Part shown: positions 27,863 to 36,152 of the stretch, in pieces
Position numbering within the stretch: position 1 is the first letter of the stretch
How the letters are laid out: each line of letters starts with the position of its first letter
Source of the DNA: Paracoccus binzhouensis
Lineage (GTDB): Bacteria > Pseudomonadota > Alphaproteobacteria > Rhodobacterales > Rhodobacteraceae
Direction: 5' to 3'
NCBI RefSeq assembly: GCF_016446475.1
Contig: NZ_JAEHFP010000004.1
Location: forward strand, 1-64,000
Length of the DNA: 64,000 bases
The notes under the pieces: model-generated
What the model saw: only the letters and a program-made list of their open reading frames with translations
The model's database searches: none
Told to the model about the DNA's origin: nothing
Translations under genes and position numbers: made by a program

Positions 27863-28464
27863 TACCCCCCATTTCCGGGAAAGACCTGCAAGTCCGCCGG
27901 ATTACTCTCCTCAATCAGCCGCTTCATGCGCCCCGATAACCAAATCGGCTGAATTCTACCCTCGACGCTTATCAAACCAACTTCACGTAGTATCCGAAAC
28001 AAGACCTGACGCAATTTTGCGCAGGTTGAAGCTGAAAGAGCGGCGAGGCCGGGATCGCTTTCAGCCTTCTCCGCGAGAAAGCGGTCAAAAACCTCATGGC
28101 CCAGGTCGAGCCGCCATGATTGGTAGCGTTCGCTGATCACCTCGACTGCGAATTCGTGGACAAAACGATAGGTCCGGCAGACCGCCAGCCACATCATCGC
28201 CTGCTGCTCGGCGCGGTCAGCCTCTACCGACAGGTAATGACGTTCGGCATCGGAGAGATGGCCTATCCGGTCGTACACTTCACGAAGCGCGCGGGTTTGC
28301 GAGGCCAGTTTGGGTAAGGATGACGCGCCCTGGGCCAGCAAACGCTCACGAGCAAATGCCCAGTTCTCACCGGGTTGATAAGCTTGAGCAATCACGATGC
28401 TCTCATTGAGCATCAGCCCGCCCACGCCAAAGGACATCCGATATTTCGCTGCGGCCACCATCAT
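27862..28464 (-). CDS. brxA: BREX protein BrxA (DUF1819)
   Basis: A 200-aa DUF1819 protein with the family start (KYRMSFGVGGLMLNESIVIA). BrxA homologues are small, helical, DNA-binding proteins and the first gene of type I BREX operons. Two ATGs lie side by side; the first (28464) overlaps the regulator's stop by 4 nt (ATGA). Order and length are as expected for type I BREX. Confidence 0.9.
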   Translation of the reverse strand: MMVAAAKYRMSFGVGGLMLNESIVIAQAYQPGENWAFARERLLAQGASSLPKLASQTRALREVYDRIGHLSDAERHYLSVEADRAEQQAMMWLAVCRTYRFVHEFAVEVISERYQSWRLDLGHEVFDRFLAEKAESDPGLAALSASTCAKLRQVLFRILREVGLISVEGRIQPIWLSGRMKRLIEESNPADLQVFPGNGG

Positions 28465-29363
28465 TTAGGTACCGCCCCGCTTGCTGTGTCAGCCTCATCG
28501 AACTCATGCTGTGCACGCTCAAGGGCGGCGGCAACCTCGTCTTCGTCAGCCGCAACGATATGCTGGGTCCGGGGATCACGCAGCCTAGCCCCATCAAGGA
28601 GTCCTAGCCGCTTGAGCACATAGAACAGCATGGCGTAGCGAACTGTCAGCACAGCGCGCCCGTCCGCCATGTTGTAATCCTTTGCGACCACCGCCTGCTG
28701 ACCGACCGACAGATCAGGATGCGGCACAAGGGTGATATCGAAGGTTTCCTGCCACAGCCGGTCCTGTGCCGCAGCAGCACCTGGCTCGCCGAACTCGCCG
28801 AATCCAAGGACACGCGAGAGCAGGAAATCCTTGAAGCGCTCCGTCTCATGGCACCAGGCCCGCACATGCCAGCGCAGACCATCAAAGCCGAAGGCATGCG
28901 GGGTAATACGCCGCCATGCCGGATCGGGCCGATCGCGGTTCATGGATTGGTAGTGAAGGTCCAGCGATCTTTCCTCCCGCACTGCCGCCAGAACTGAACG
29001 CAGAACTTCGGTATCGACCTTACGGCGCAAAGTCAGAGCGATATCCATGTCAGGCGGGGCAGCGAGCCAGTTCGCCCCCGCGTCGGCGAAACCTTCCGCC
29101 ATCGATCGAAGCCGCATGAGATAGGCGTCCGGGTCCGGATCTAGAAACACCGGCTGAAATTCCGGGCCGGCTACGTAGCGGCGAGCGCTTTTGTCATAGA
29201 CCGCATTCTGCGGCGCACGCTCCTGATAATGGGTCAAGTCCTTTGACGCCTGCGGAACGGAGACGCCAAACGTATCGATCAGGTCAGAGCGATTAACACC
29301 CCCCTCCCAGAACAGGCGGAATTCGATGAACTCCAACCGCCTCTCGACACCCCATTTCAGCAT
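28461..29363 (-). CDS. brxR: WYL-domain regulator BrxR of the BREX operon
   Basis: A 300-aa transcription factor with an N-terminal winged helix (RLEFIEFRLFWEGGVNRSDL, then SVPQASKDLTHY as recognition helix) and a WYL-like middle domain (SLDLHYQSMNR, ITPHAFGFDGLRWHVRAWC). BrxR-type proteins repress BREX operons by binding inverted repeats. The start at 29363 (MLKWGVERR) is preferred; the frame is open to 29408 but that extension would run into the promoter and operator. It is the first gene of the operon and overlaps brxA by 4 nt. Confidence 0.88.
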   Translation of the reverse strand: MLKWGVERRLEFIEFRLFWEGGVNRSDLIDTFGVSVPQASKDLTHYQERAPQNAVYDKSARRYVAGPEFQPVFLDPDPDAYLMRLRSMAEGFADAGANWLAAPPDMDIALTLRRKVDTEVLRSVLAAVREERSLDLHYQSMNRDRPDPAWRRITPHAFGFDGLRWHVRAWCHETERFKDFLLSRVLGFGEFGEPGAAAAQDRLWQETFDITLVPHPDLSVGQQAVVAKDYNMADGRAVLTVRYAMLFYVLKRLGLLDGARLRDPRTQHIVAADEDEVAAALERAQHEFDEADTASGAVPK

Positions 29364-29396
29364 TGCTCGTCCCGCCGCACTTGAAAGGATAAAAAG

Positions 29397-29425
29397 TATA
29401 TGGGACACCTTGCGATGTCCGTATA
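29397..29425. promoter_or_regulatory. Inverted repeat, candidate BrxR operator
   Basis: GGACA at 29403-29407 faces TGTCC at 29416-29420, with flanking TATA segments on both sides (tatatgggaca against tgtccgtata, one base out of register). It lies immediately downstream of the -10 and over the expected start of transcription, the position from which a repressor would block it. Autorepression by the WYL regulator is inferred. Confidence 0.55.
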
Positions 29426-29426
29426 T

Positions 29427-29456
29427 TTTCTATTCTAACAAACCTCAAACTGTCAA
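29427..29456 (-). promoter_or_regulatory. Likely sigma-70 promoter of the BREX defence operon
   Basis: On the minus strand a perfect TTGACA (29456-29451) is followed after 18 nt by TAGAAA (29432-29427). Transcription would start near 29420, about 57 nt before the regulator's ATG. It sits in an AT-rich patch and is the only convincing promoter found for the 25-kb operon. Confidence 0.65.
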
Positions 29457-29629
29457 GCCCGAGGAAGGCCGGATGCGCACCGTGTCACCGTGCACAAACA
29501 CGGCGGGGCAAAAACGCTATCGAAGTCGGTCAGCCTGGACGTGGGCAGGGCCACGACATCTTCGATGCCGACACGGTCGATGTCGATTGCAGCCAATGCT
29601 ACGGCGTGATCGTACTGTGCCGTCAAACA

Positions 29630-30601
29630 CTATTTTCGCCGGGCCAGCCCTGTCAGCGATCGTGCCAGGCTCAACAACCGCCGAGACGCCGGATTGTCGT
29701 TTTGCGCGGACCAGACCATGCTGAACGGCAGCACCTCATCCGCAAGTTCCCGGTAGGTGATCCCTGGAAACTGGGCGACGGTCGTTGCTTCGCTCGTCAG
29801 AGTGAGGCCGCGACCGAGAGCGACCAGCGATAGGATATTGTCGCGGCCGACCTGCTGAGACTGAATATCGAGCTGGCGGCCGAGACCGGCAAGGTGAGCG
29901 ACCAGGTAGTCGTGAATCTCCTGTCCCGGCGCAACGTCGCTCACGATGAACCGCTCGGATGCCAAATCGCCCCACCCAAGTTCGGGTTTGCCCGCCAAGG
30001 GGTGGTTATCGGGCAGCACCACGAAGACCTTCTCGCACCATAAATGCTCTGCCTCACAGCCATCCCAGGCCGCCGTTCCCGTGATGAACGCGACGTCCAG
30101 ACAAAGTTTCCGGACAGCCGCTACGTGCTCGGGCGGGTTGCCATCAATAAGGTCGACCTGCACGTTCGGGTGGCGCGTACCGAAAGCACGCAGCAGATCG
30201 AACAGAAATCCTGACGCAAGGGACGAGAATATCCCTACCGTGATCAGCCCTTGCTCCGCCCGGCCAACCGCTGCCACCTTGGTCACCCCAATGTCGATCT
30301 GACGAAGAGCATGGCGAGCGTTGCGCAGGAATTCCCGCCCGGCAACGGTCAACCGCACCCCGCCAGCATGTCGCATAAAAAGCGACGCCCCGAGTTCATC
30401 TTCGAGATCACGGATTCGTCGGCTGATGGAGGATTCCTGCACAGAAAGCGCAGCAGCAGCCTTACGAAAACTCCCATAATCGACGGCGGCAACAAAATAT
30501 CGCAACTGGTTCAGCCGGACCGCAGATGTACCGGGTTTCCCCTCAACGACCTTTGTGAGGCTATCATCAGGCGAGGTCTGATTGTTCCCGATCACAGCCA
30601 T
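29630..30601 (-). CDS. LysR-family transcriptional regulator
   Basis: A 323-aa LysR-type regulator. The HTH reads LRYFVAAVDYGSFRKAAAALSVQESSISRRIRDLE, shown here as its family hallmark in two parts: SFRKAAAALSVQESS and ISRRIRDLEDELG. It continues with a periplasmic-binding-like effector domain (ITVGIFSSLASG, HLWCEKVFVVLPDNHPLA). It carries about 30 extra residues before the HTH, so a later start is possible. It is divergent from tetR. No adjacent enzyme or transporter gene shows what it controls. Confidence 0.88.
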   Translation of the reverse strand: MAVIGNNQTSPDDSLTKVVEGKPGTSAVRLNQLRYFVAAVDYGSFRKAAAALSVQESSISRRIRDLEDELGASLFMRHAGGVRLTVAGREFLRNARHALRQIDIGVTKVAAVGRAEQGLITVGIFSSLASGFLFDLLRAFGTRHPNVQVDLIDGNPPEHVAAVRKLCLDVAFITGTAAWDGCEAEHLWCEKVFVVLPDNHPLAGKPELGWGDLASERFIVSDVAPGQEIHDYLVAHLAGLGRQLDIQSQQVGRDNILSLVALGRGLTLTSEATTVAQFPGITYRELADEVLPFSMVWSAQNDNPASRRLLSLARSLTGLARRK

Positions 30602-30613
30602 GGTGCATCATCC

Positions 30614-30631
30614 GAAACAGCGTTCGGTTTC
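30614..30631. promoter_or_regulatory. Inverted repeat before the LysR gene
   Basis: GAAAC (30614-30618) and GTTTC (30627-30631) are separated by 8 nt, and the repeat ends 13 nt upstream of the LysR start. Its position suggests autoregulation, but the arms are only 5 bp, so this is tentative. Confidence 0.3.
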
Positions 30632-30702
30632 TGACGGGCATCCCGCCATCATCAACGCGAAAATCGATCTGTGTGCGTTCATCGACTCTCCGCACATCCT
30701 CA

Positions 30703-30721
30703 AACTAAACGACGTTCAGTT
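30703..30721. promoter_or_regulatory. Palindrome, candidate TetR operator 1
   Basis: aactaaacg and cgttcagtt flank a single central base, with one mismatch over nine pairs. A related site lies 59 bp downstream. Paired sites before a tetR gene are typical autoregulatory operators. Confidence 0.5.
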
Positions 30722-30761
30722 ACCGAATGCTGCTTCTTGACTTCCGCCCCGTCAACGAAAA

Positions 30762-30780
30762 AAGTAAATGTCGTTTAGTT
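30762..30780. promoter_or_regulatory. Palindrome, candidate TetR operator 2
   Basis: aagtaaatg, one central base, then cgtttagtt. The right arm is the exact complement of the left arm of operator 1, and the left arm matches at 7 of 9 positions. It lies 29 bp before the tetR ATG. Confidence 0.5.
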
Positions 30781-30808
30781 TTCACGACAAGTTGCAACAG
30801 GCATCCGC

Positions 30809-31438
30809 ATGGCCCGTCCCCGGAAAGAGCAAGAACTTAATATTGCTCGTCGCGCGATCGACGAAACGATCCGGCTGCTGTCAGAACGTGGCGACCTCGA
30901 CGTACCGCTGACTGCGGTCGCGCACGCCATCGGTTGCACAGCGCCAGCGCTTTACGGCCATTTCCGCAACAAAAACGCCTTGTTGCGCGCCGTTCGGGAC
31001 GAAGGTTTCCACCAGCTCTACAGAGAAAAGCTGGCCGTCTTCCAGCAGATGCGCGGCAATCCATTCGGCTATTTGCGTGATGGCAGCTATGCCTATGTCC
31101 GCTTTGCCCTCGAAAACCCCACGCTGTACCGACTGATGTTCACACCGCCGCCACGGCTCGGAGTCAGCGATGATCCATGGTCGGGCGAAGCTGGAAGACA
31201 GATACTAAATCTATTGCTGACGGGACTTCGCTGCTCTCAGGACCAAGGCTTTTTGCCCGGCATGGATCTGAGCCGTTACAGCTTCATGTTCTGGTCAACG
31301 GTACACGGCGCGGTGAGCCTCACCCTTCAGAACCGGGAAATGGATCAGACCGCCAAATGGGATGCGACACGAAAGGCCGTCGATACGTTGATGGAAATCA
31401 TCGCCGCGACGCGCCATGACTCGCTCGGCACCTCATGA
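30809..31438 (+). CDS. TetR-family regulator
   Basis: A 209-aa TetR-type repressor. The N-terminal HTH shows VPLTAVAHAIGCTAPALYGH then FRNKNALLRAV. The C-terminal ligand domain contains FMFWSTVHGAVSL, resembling the WHG-type TetR C-terminal domain. It is divergent from the LysR gene, and its end overlaps the convergent DUF2274 gene by 6 nt. No regulated target besides itself is evident. Confidence 0.85.
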   Translation: MARPRKEQELNIARRAIDETIRLLSERGDLDVPLTAVAHAIGCTAPALYGHFRNKNALLRAVRDEGFHQLYREKLAVFQQMRGNPFGYLRDGSYAYVRFALENPTLYRLMFTPPPRLGVSDDPWSGEAGRQILNLLLTGLRCSQDQGFLPGMDLSRYSFMFWSTVHGAVSLTLQNREMDQTAKWDATRKAVDTLMEIIAATRHDSLGTS

Positions 31439-31654
31439 GCGAGACCTTCGGGCGCTGGCAAAGCCCCGATCTGTCGCAATGAACCGTTCCAGCATCGGCA
31501 CAATCAGCCTGACAGGATCGGCAGCGGGCTGGCCGGTTTCGCGAGCCAGCACTTCTGCATAGGCGGCAAGATCGCGGTGCAGCGGCCCCGGCAGTTCCAC
31601 CGTCACCTTCACGGGCTTGTCTTCGATGAGGGGGCCGAGTTTCAGCTTCGTCAT
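31433..31654 (-). CDS. DUF2274 protein of the trb operon
   Basis: A 73-aa protein starting MTKLKLGPLIEDKPVKVTVE, with LPGPLHRDLAAYAEVLA, matching the DUF2274 family that regularly ends trb operons in alphaproteobacterial mobile elements. It looks like a ribbon-helix-helix-type small protein. It starts 2 nt after the trbI stop. Role unknown. Confidence 0.75.
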   Translation of the reverse strand: MTKLKLGPLIEDKPVKVTVELPGPLHRDLAAYAEVLARETGQPAADPVRLIVPMLERFIATDRGFASARRSRS

Positions 31655-31656
31655 GG

Positions 31657-32790
31657 TCAGTTCCTATAAGGTTCGAGTACGAGATCGCGGGTAACGATGA
31701 CCCTGACCGGGTAGCCCGGCCGGATCGTCAGGGTCGGCGCGACCTGCAACTGGCGCTGGACGATCTGTTGCCCGGCCTGATTGATGGTATCCTGCGCTCC
31801 GTCGCGGATGGCGCGGATCAGACGATCCTCGTCGTCGGTCGCCAGTTCCGTGCCGATGCCGAGCAGCGTGGACAGCCCCGCCGCTTTCATCAGATCCCAC
31901 CAGTGGTAATCAACGCCATCTTCCAGCCCGGCATAGCCGGAAGCGTCCGCACCGGGCTGGCGCTCCAGCACGATGGAGCGGCCGTTGGGCAGGATCAGGC
32001 GGTTCCAGACCAGCAGCACGCGGCGCTGACCGAATTGCACGCCCGCATCATACTGGCCGATGATGCGGGTTCCTTGCGGGATCAGCAGCAGACTGCCGGT
32101 CGGACTGTCATAGACATTCTCCGTCACCTGCGCGGTGATCTGCCCCGGCAGATCAGAGCGGATGCCGGTAATCATCGCCGCCGGAATCACTGCCCCGGCC
32201 TGCAGGATGTAGGGCGAGGCAGGCGCCATGATCCGATCCATGGCAACGGTCTGCCGATCCACAGGACCATTGAGGAAAGCTGTGTGCCGGTCCTGCGTTT
32301 CAGGTTGGGCACCAAGGTCCGGCCCCACAAGCCCCGGAATCGTTGAGCCAGCTGTCGTCGCCACTCTTGGCCCGGACTGGAAGAACACGGTGCTAAGACG
32401 TGCGGCTTCTTCCTCGGCAAGCCGGCGCTCTTCGGCAGGATCGCGGGCAGGCGTCGCCATGGCGGGCGGCGTGACGGGCTGACCCCGGTTCTGGGCATCC
32501 AGGATCGGGCCACCGAGATCGCCCGGCAATGCCGGCCCCAGGACCGGCCCGGTATAATCCTTCGGCAGACCTGCCAGTCCATCTGCCGTGGCGCGGTTCT
32601 CGGTCGAATAGAGTTCCTCACCGTTTCCGCTCATATCGCGCGTCTGGAGCGCATAGATCAGCGCCCCGCCGATGCCGAGGAGCGCAACAGCTCCGGCACC
32701 GGCCAGCATCTTGCGCGACAGGCGCGTGACGCGCGGCGGCTCGGCACGCAGACGCATCGGCGTTGGGTTGGTGGTAGCCTCTTCACTCAT
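31657..32790 (-). CDS. trbI: TrbI (VirB10-like) core T4SS protein
   Basis: A 377-aa VirB10-family protein with a short cytoplasmic N-terminus, one membrane segment (MLAGAGAVALLGIGGALIYA), a Pro-rich periplasmic part and the conserved C-terminal beta barrel (LLIPQGTRIIGQYD, VLLVWNRLILPNGRS). It spans both membranes and links the ATPases to the outer-membrane pore. It overlaps trbG by 4 nt. Confidence 0.93.
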   Translation of the reverse strand: MSEEATTNPTPMRLRAEPPRVTRLSRKMLAGAGAVALLGIGGALIYALQTRDMSGNGEELYSTENRATADGLAGLPKDYTGPVLGPALPGDLGGPILDAQNRGQPVTPPAMATPARDPAEERRLAEEEAARLSTVFFQSGPRVATTAGSTIPGLVGPDLGAQPETQDRHTAFLNGPVDRQTVAMDRIMAPASPYILQAGAVIPAAMITGIRSDLPGQITAQVTENVYDSPTGSLLLIPQGTRIIGQYDAGVQFGQRRVLLVWNRLILPNGRSIVLERQPGADASGYAGLEDGVDYHWWDLMKAAGLSTLLGIGTELATDDEDRLIRAIRDGAQDTINQAGQQIVQRQLQVAPTLTIRPGYPVRVIVTRDLVLEPYRN

Positions 32791-33800
32791 GACGGTTGCT
32801 CCCCGGTTTTGGCGGGCTGGGCAGCTTGTCTTTGCTCGATGCGAACGATCCTGACCGTCTGCTGCTGCTTGCCGCTACCAAGACGCAGCTCAGCCGCTCC
32901 GAACAGCCGATCGACGATCAAGATGTTCTGGTGAACACGGGAATTGACGATCTGGGTCTCGCCCTCGGAACCGATGACGAAGATCGGCGGCATCTCTCCC
33001 TGCACGATGCCGCGCGGGAAAACGACATAGACACGGCGGCCATCGTCGAAGACGGAAATCGGCCGCCATGGCGGCGTATCTCCGGTCAGGCCGTAACGAT
33101 AGTTGCGTGCCGCCTCGACCGGGATGATGGGTGCTGCCGGAACGGTCTGGCGCTGACCGGCAGGCAGCGCCGGATAAGACCAGGATACGGACGGCATGTA
33201 GAGCGCCTCACGGGCGCGCAGTTCGATCATGTAGGTGCGCCGATCGGTCGTCACCACGAGATTGGTTGAGATGTCGGATCGGGATGGTTTGACGAGAATA
33301 TGGACCCGGCGCGACGTACCGCTCCCGCTCTCGGTATCGCCAATGATCCAGCGGGCGGTGTCTCCCGCCGCGATCGGTCCCGCGCCGGTCAGGCTTTCGC
33401 CCGGCTCTAGCGCGATATTGGTGATCTGTCCTGGTGCTGCATAGACCTGATAGAGCGCGCCTTCCGACCAGGGATAGATCTGGATGGCGTTATAGTAACC
33501 CTCGCGGCGCGGCTCGACGCGGGCGGCGGCATTGGCGTTCTCGACGCGGCCTGCCGGTGTTCCGGCAGCAGTGCCGCCGCGTGCGACCGTCCAGGCCGGC
33601 GGCGTGTGAAGCGGCCGAGGCCGGTCATCGGTGACGGCGGTCGGCACGACGGGCAACGCCGGCACATCGGCATCATAGCTGAACTGCGGCGCTTTGTTGG
33701 TGGCGCAGCCGGCGAGCATGGTGGCCGAAAGCAACAAAGCCGCGAAGGCGGGCTTTCGGAAAACCGGCAAGGCGGAATTGCGGGAAAACGCGATGGTCAT
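32787..33800 (-). CDS. trbG: TrbG (VirB9-like) outer-membrane complex protein
   Basis: A 337-aa VirB9-family protein with a lipoprotein-like signal (LLLSATMLAGCATNK, lipobox LAGC). Family features include YNAIQIYPWSEGALYQVYAA and RYGLTGDTPPWRPISVFDDG. The start at 33800 (MTIAFSRN) overlaps the trbF stop by 4 nt; the open frame extends 21 nt upstream. It forms the outer-membrane core with TrbI. Confidence 0.92.
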   Translation of the reverse strand: MTIAFSRNSALPVFRKPAFAALLLSATMLAGCATNKAPQFSYDADVPALPVVPTAVTDDRPRPLHTPPAWTVARGGTAAGTPAGRVENANAAARVEPRREGYYNAIQIYPWSEGALYQVYAAPGQITNIALEPGESLTGAGPIAAGDTARWIIGDTESGSGTSRRVHILVKPSRSDISTNLVVTTDRRTYMIELRAREALYMPSVSWSYPALPAGQRQTVPAAPIIPVEAARNYRYGLTGDTPPWRPISVFDDGRRVYVVFPRGIVQGEMPPIFVIGSEGETQIVNSRVHQNILIVDRLFGAAELRLGSGKQQQTVRIVRIEQRQAAQPAKTGEQPS

Positions 33801-34486
33801 TGGCTCATCTCCCGCGACCATGAAATTGCATTGACGTAGATGCCGAGCGGATTGGCGCGCAGACGCTCGGCATCGCGCGGCGTCTGGATCACGATGGTGA
33901 GGATCGCGGTCCAGCGCTCGGTCGTGGAAAGCTGCCCGTTCTCGTAGTGGCGCTCGGTCCAGGCGACTCGGAAGCTGTCGTTCGAGGCGCGGATGACGCT
34001 GGAAACCTCGACTGCGATCTGCTGGCGGCCGACACGGGTGAACGGATCATTGGCGCGGGCATAGTCGTTGAGCGCGGCCGCTCCCCTATCCGTGGTGAAC
34101 TCATAGGCGCGCAGCCAGTTCTGGCGCACGATGATGGCATCCGCCGGTATCGAGCGCGTCTGCTCGATGAAACGGCCAAGATGGAAGGCGATCTGCGGAT
34201 CGGTCGGACGGTAATCGGCGGTGGCTGCGGCGACGGTCTGGGCTTGGCCGAGATTATCGACCTGCACCACCCAGGGCACGACGGTCCCTCGCGCCGATTG
34301 CAGAACGAGCGCGGCAGCGAAGCCCGCCGAGAGGATCAGCGAGCCGAAGGCCATATAGCGCCAGTTCTTGGCCTGCACGCGAGCCGAGCCGATGCGCTCG
34401 TCCCAGACTTGTGCGGCTTTCTGGTAAGGCGTCTCGGGTTCGGGCGATTTGCCGTAATGGGTCGCTGGACGTCTGAAGATGTTCAT
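33797..34486 (-). CDS. trbF: TrbF (VirB8-like) inner-membrane assembly protein
   Basis: A 229-aa VirB8-family protein with one N-terminal membrane segment (FGSLILSAGFAAALVL) and a periplasmic domain (VPWVVQVDNLGQ, NPLGIYVNAISWSREM at the end). It overlaps trbL and trbG by 4 nt on each side, in standard trb order. Confidence 0.92.
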   Translation of the reverse strand: MNIFRRPATHYGKSPEPETPYQKAAQVWDERIGSARVQAKNWRYMAFGSLILSAGFAAALVLQSARGTVVPWVVQVDNLGQAQTVAAATADYRPTDPQIAFHLGRFIEQTRSIPADAIIVRQNWLRAYEFTTDRGAAALNDYARANDPFTRVGRQQIAVEVSSVIRASNDSFRVAWTERHYENGQLSTTERWTAILTIVIQTPRDAERLRANPLGIYVNAISWSREMSQ

Positions 34487-35841
34487 GAGCGGTCACTTTC
34501 GGAGATGTTGACGGAAGAGCCGCCGCCGTGGCTGTCACCGGAGCGGACGGCATGGGCGGCCATGGTCGTGCCGTGATTGAGCGCCTGGCGGCGGTGCATC
34601 TGCTGCGCCCATGCAGGCGGGCCGCCCGCGGAGGCGGGTCCGGCAGCGTCGGCCACGCTCGCACCGCCAATGGTTCCCTGCGAGGACGATCCACCGGTGA
34701 CGCCGAGCCCGGCGCGCGCGCCATCGGAGAAGCTGGATTTGACGCTTTCCGCTGCTTTCGAGGCCGTCCGTTTCAGAGGCGATGCGGCGGCGGAGCCTGC
34801 CGCGCGGGCAACACCGCCGAGGCCGGAGGCAACACCGGCAGCGCCTGACTGGCCGAGCGATCCGACACTATAGGCGGCGCTCGCCGCACCTGCGGCAGCA
34901 GCACCGCCACGGACAGCCGCAGCTCCACCCGACAGCGCCGCTGCCCCTCCCTTCGCGGCCATGCCTGCCGCAGCGCCGCCGGCAAGCATCATGCCGCCAG
35001 CTGCAAGGCCGGTTCCAACTGCTGCACCTGCGCCAAGCTGCGGGCCGCCAGAAACCAGACCGGAAGCGATGCCAGGACCGAAGATGCCGAGGCCGAGAAG
35101 GGAAAGTGCGGCGAGGACGATTGCCATGGCGTCGTCGATGGTCGGCGTCACGCCGCCGAAACCGGCCGTAAACTGCGAGAACAATGTCGAGCCGATGCCG
35201 ATGATGACGGCGAGCACCAGCACCTTGATGCCGGAGGAGACGACATTGCCAAGAACGCGCTCGGCCATGAAGGCGGTCTTGCCGAAGAGGCCAAAGGGAA
35301 TGAGGACAAAGCCCGCCAGCGTAGTCAGCTTGAACTCGATCAGCGTGACGAAGAGCTGCACGGCGAGAATGAAGAAGGCGAGCAGCACCAGCGCCCAGGC
35401 GAACATCAGGCAGGCGATCTGGATGAAGTTCTCGAAGAACGACCAATAGCCCATCATGTCCGAGATGGATTCGAGCAGCGGGCGACCGGCATCGAGGCCG
35501 GTCTGCGCCACCTTGCCGGGCCGCAGCAGATCGGCGGCGGAAAAGCTGGTGCCCGAACCTTTCAGGCCAAGACCGGCGAAGCTGTCGAAGATGATTTGGG
35601 CGAGATTGTTCCAGTTGCCGATCAGATAGGCGAAGACACCGACGAAGAGCGTCTTCTTGACGAGGCGTGCAATGATGTCGTCATCGGCGCCCCAGGACCA
35701 GAAGAGTGCGGCCAGCGTCACGTCGATGACGATTAGCGTGGTGGCGATGAAGGCGACCTCGCCACCGAGCAGGCCGAAGCCGCTATCGATGTAACTGGTG
35801 AAAACACCCAGAAAGTTGTCGATGACGCCGGTGCCGCCCAT
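34483..35841 (-). CDS. trbL: TrbL (VirB6-like) polytopic channel protein
   Basis: A 452-aa polytopic protein: several membrane segments in the first 270 residues, then a long Gly/Ala-rich region (GGAAAGMAAKGGAAALSGG and similar), then a polar tail ending NISESDRS. This is the P-type conjugal TrbL layout. It begins 3 nt after the small TrbK-like gene. Confidence 0.92.
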   Translation of the reverse strand: MGGTGVIDNFLGVFTSYIDSGFGLLGGEVAFIATTLIVIDVTLAALFWSWGADDDIIARLVKKTLFVGVFAYLIGNWNNLAQIIFDSFAGLGLKGSGTSFSAADLLRPGKVAQTGLDAGRPLLESISDMMGYWSFFENFIQIACLMFAWALVLLAFFILAVQLFVTLIEFKLTTLAGFVLIPFGLFGKTAFMAERVLGNVVSSGIKVLVLAVIIGIGSTLFSQFTAGFGGVTPTIDDAMAIVLAALSLLGLGIFGPGIASGLVSGGPQLGAGAAVGTGLAAGGMMLAGGAAAGMAAKGGAAALSGGAAAVRGGAAAAGAASAAYSVGSLGQSGAAGVASGLGGVARAAGSAAASPLKRTASKAAESVKSSFSDGARAGLGVTGGSSSQGTIGGASVADAAGPASAGGPPAWAQQMHRRQALNHGTTMAAHAVRSGDSHGGGSSVNISESDRS

Positions 35842-35844
35842 GGT

Positions 35845-36132
35845 TCACTCTCCCCCGTTCTGATGCGGAGCGGCGGGCACCGGCGTCCGGCCGAGGAACC
35901 GGTCGCGGTTCTCGGCCCAGGTGGCGAGGCAGCCGGGATCGTTCACGGCGGCCTCGCCTAACTGCTGGCAGTGGCGCAGGCTCTGGCGCAGCGGATCGGC
36001 AGGCGCCTGAAGCGCCGGCGCCGCACGGGGCTGTGCTGGTTCGTCCTCGCGTGTCATTTCGATCACCGTCGCGGTGATGGCGATGGCCACGAATATGATC
36101 GCGCCCAGCCGGGCCAGCATCTTGCCGTCCAT
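35845..36132 (-). CDS. TrbK-alt, putative entry exclusion protein
   Basis: A 95-aa protein with one N-terminal membrane segment (LGAIIFVAIAITATVIEM) and a periplasmic tail with two Cys (LRHCQQLGEAAVNDPGCLA). It matches the alternative TrbK seen between trbJ and trbL, thought to block redundant conjugation. Confidence 0.78.
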   Translation of the reverse strand: MDGKMLARLGAIIFVAIAITATVIEMTREDEPAQPRAAPALQAPADPLRQSLRHCQQLGEAAVNDPGCLATWAENRDRFLGRTPVPAAPHQNGGE

Positions 36133-36152
36133 GTCGCGCCCCTCCTGTCCGG

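Noticed and set aside
4168..29408. Operon considered as DISARM or Dpd because of SNF2 plus PLD
   Set aside because: No DrmA/DrmB (DUF1998) or DpdA-type protein is present; PglZ, BrxA, BrxB, BrxC and BrxL identify type I BREX.
29461..29629. Coding-looking minus-strand fragment between the BREX promoter and the LysR gene
   Set aside because: A short frame (HAVALAAIDIDRVGIED) reads protein-like but has no start, no recognised family and stops quickly; may be a gene scar.
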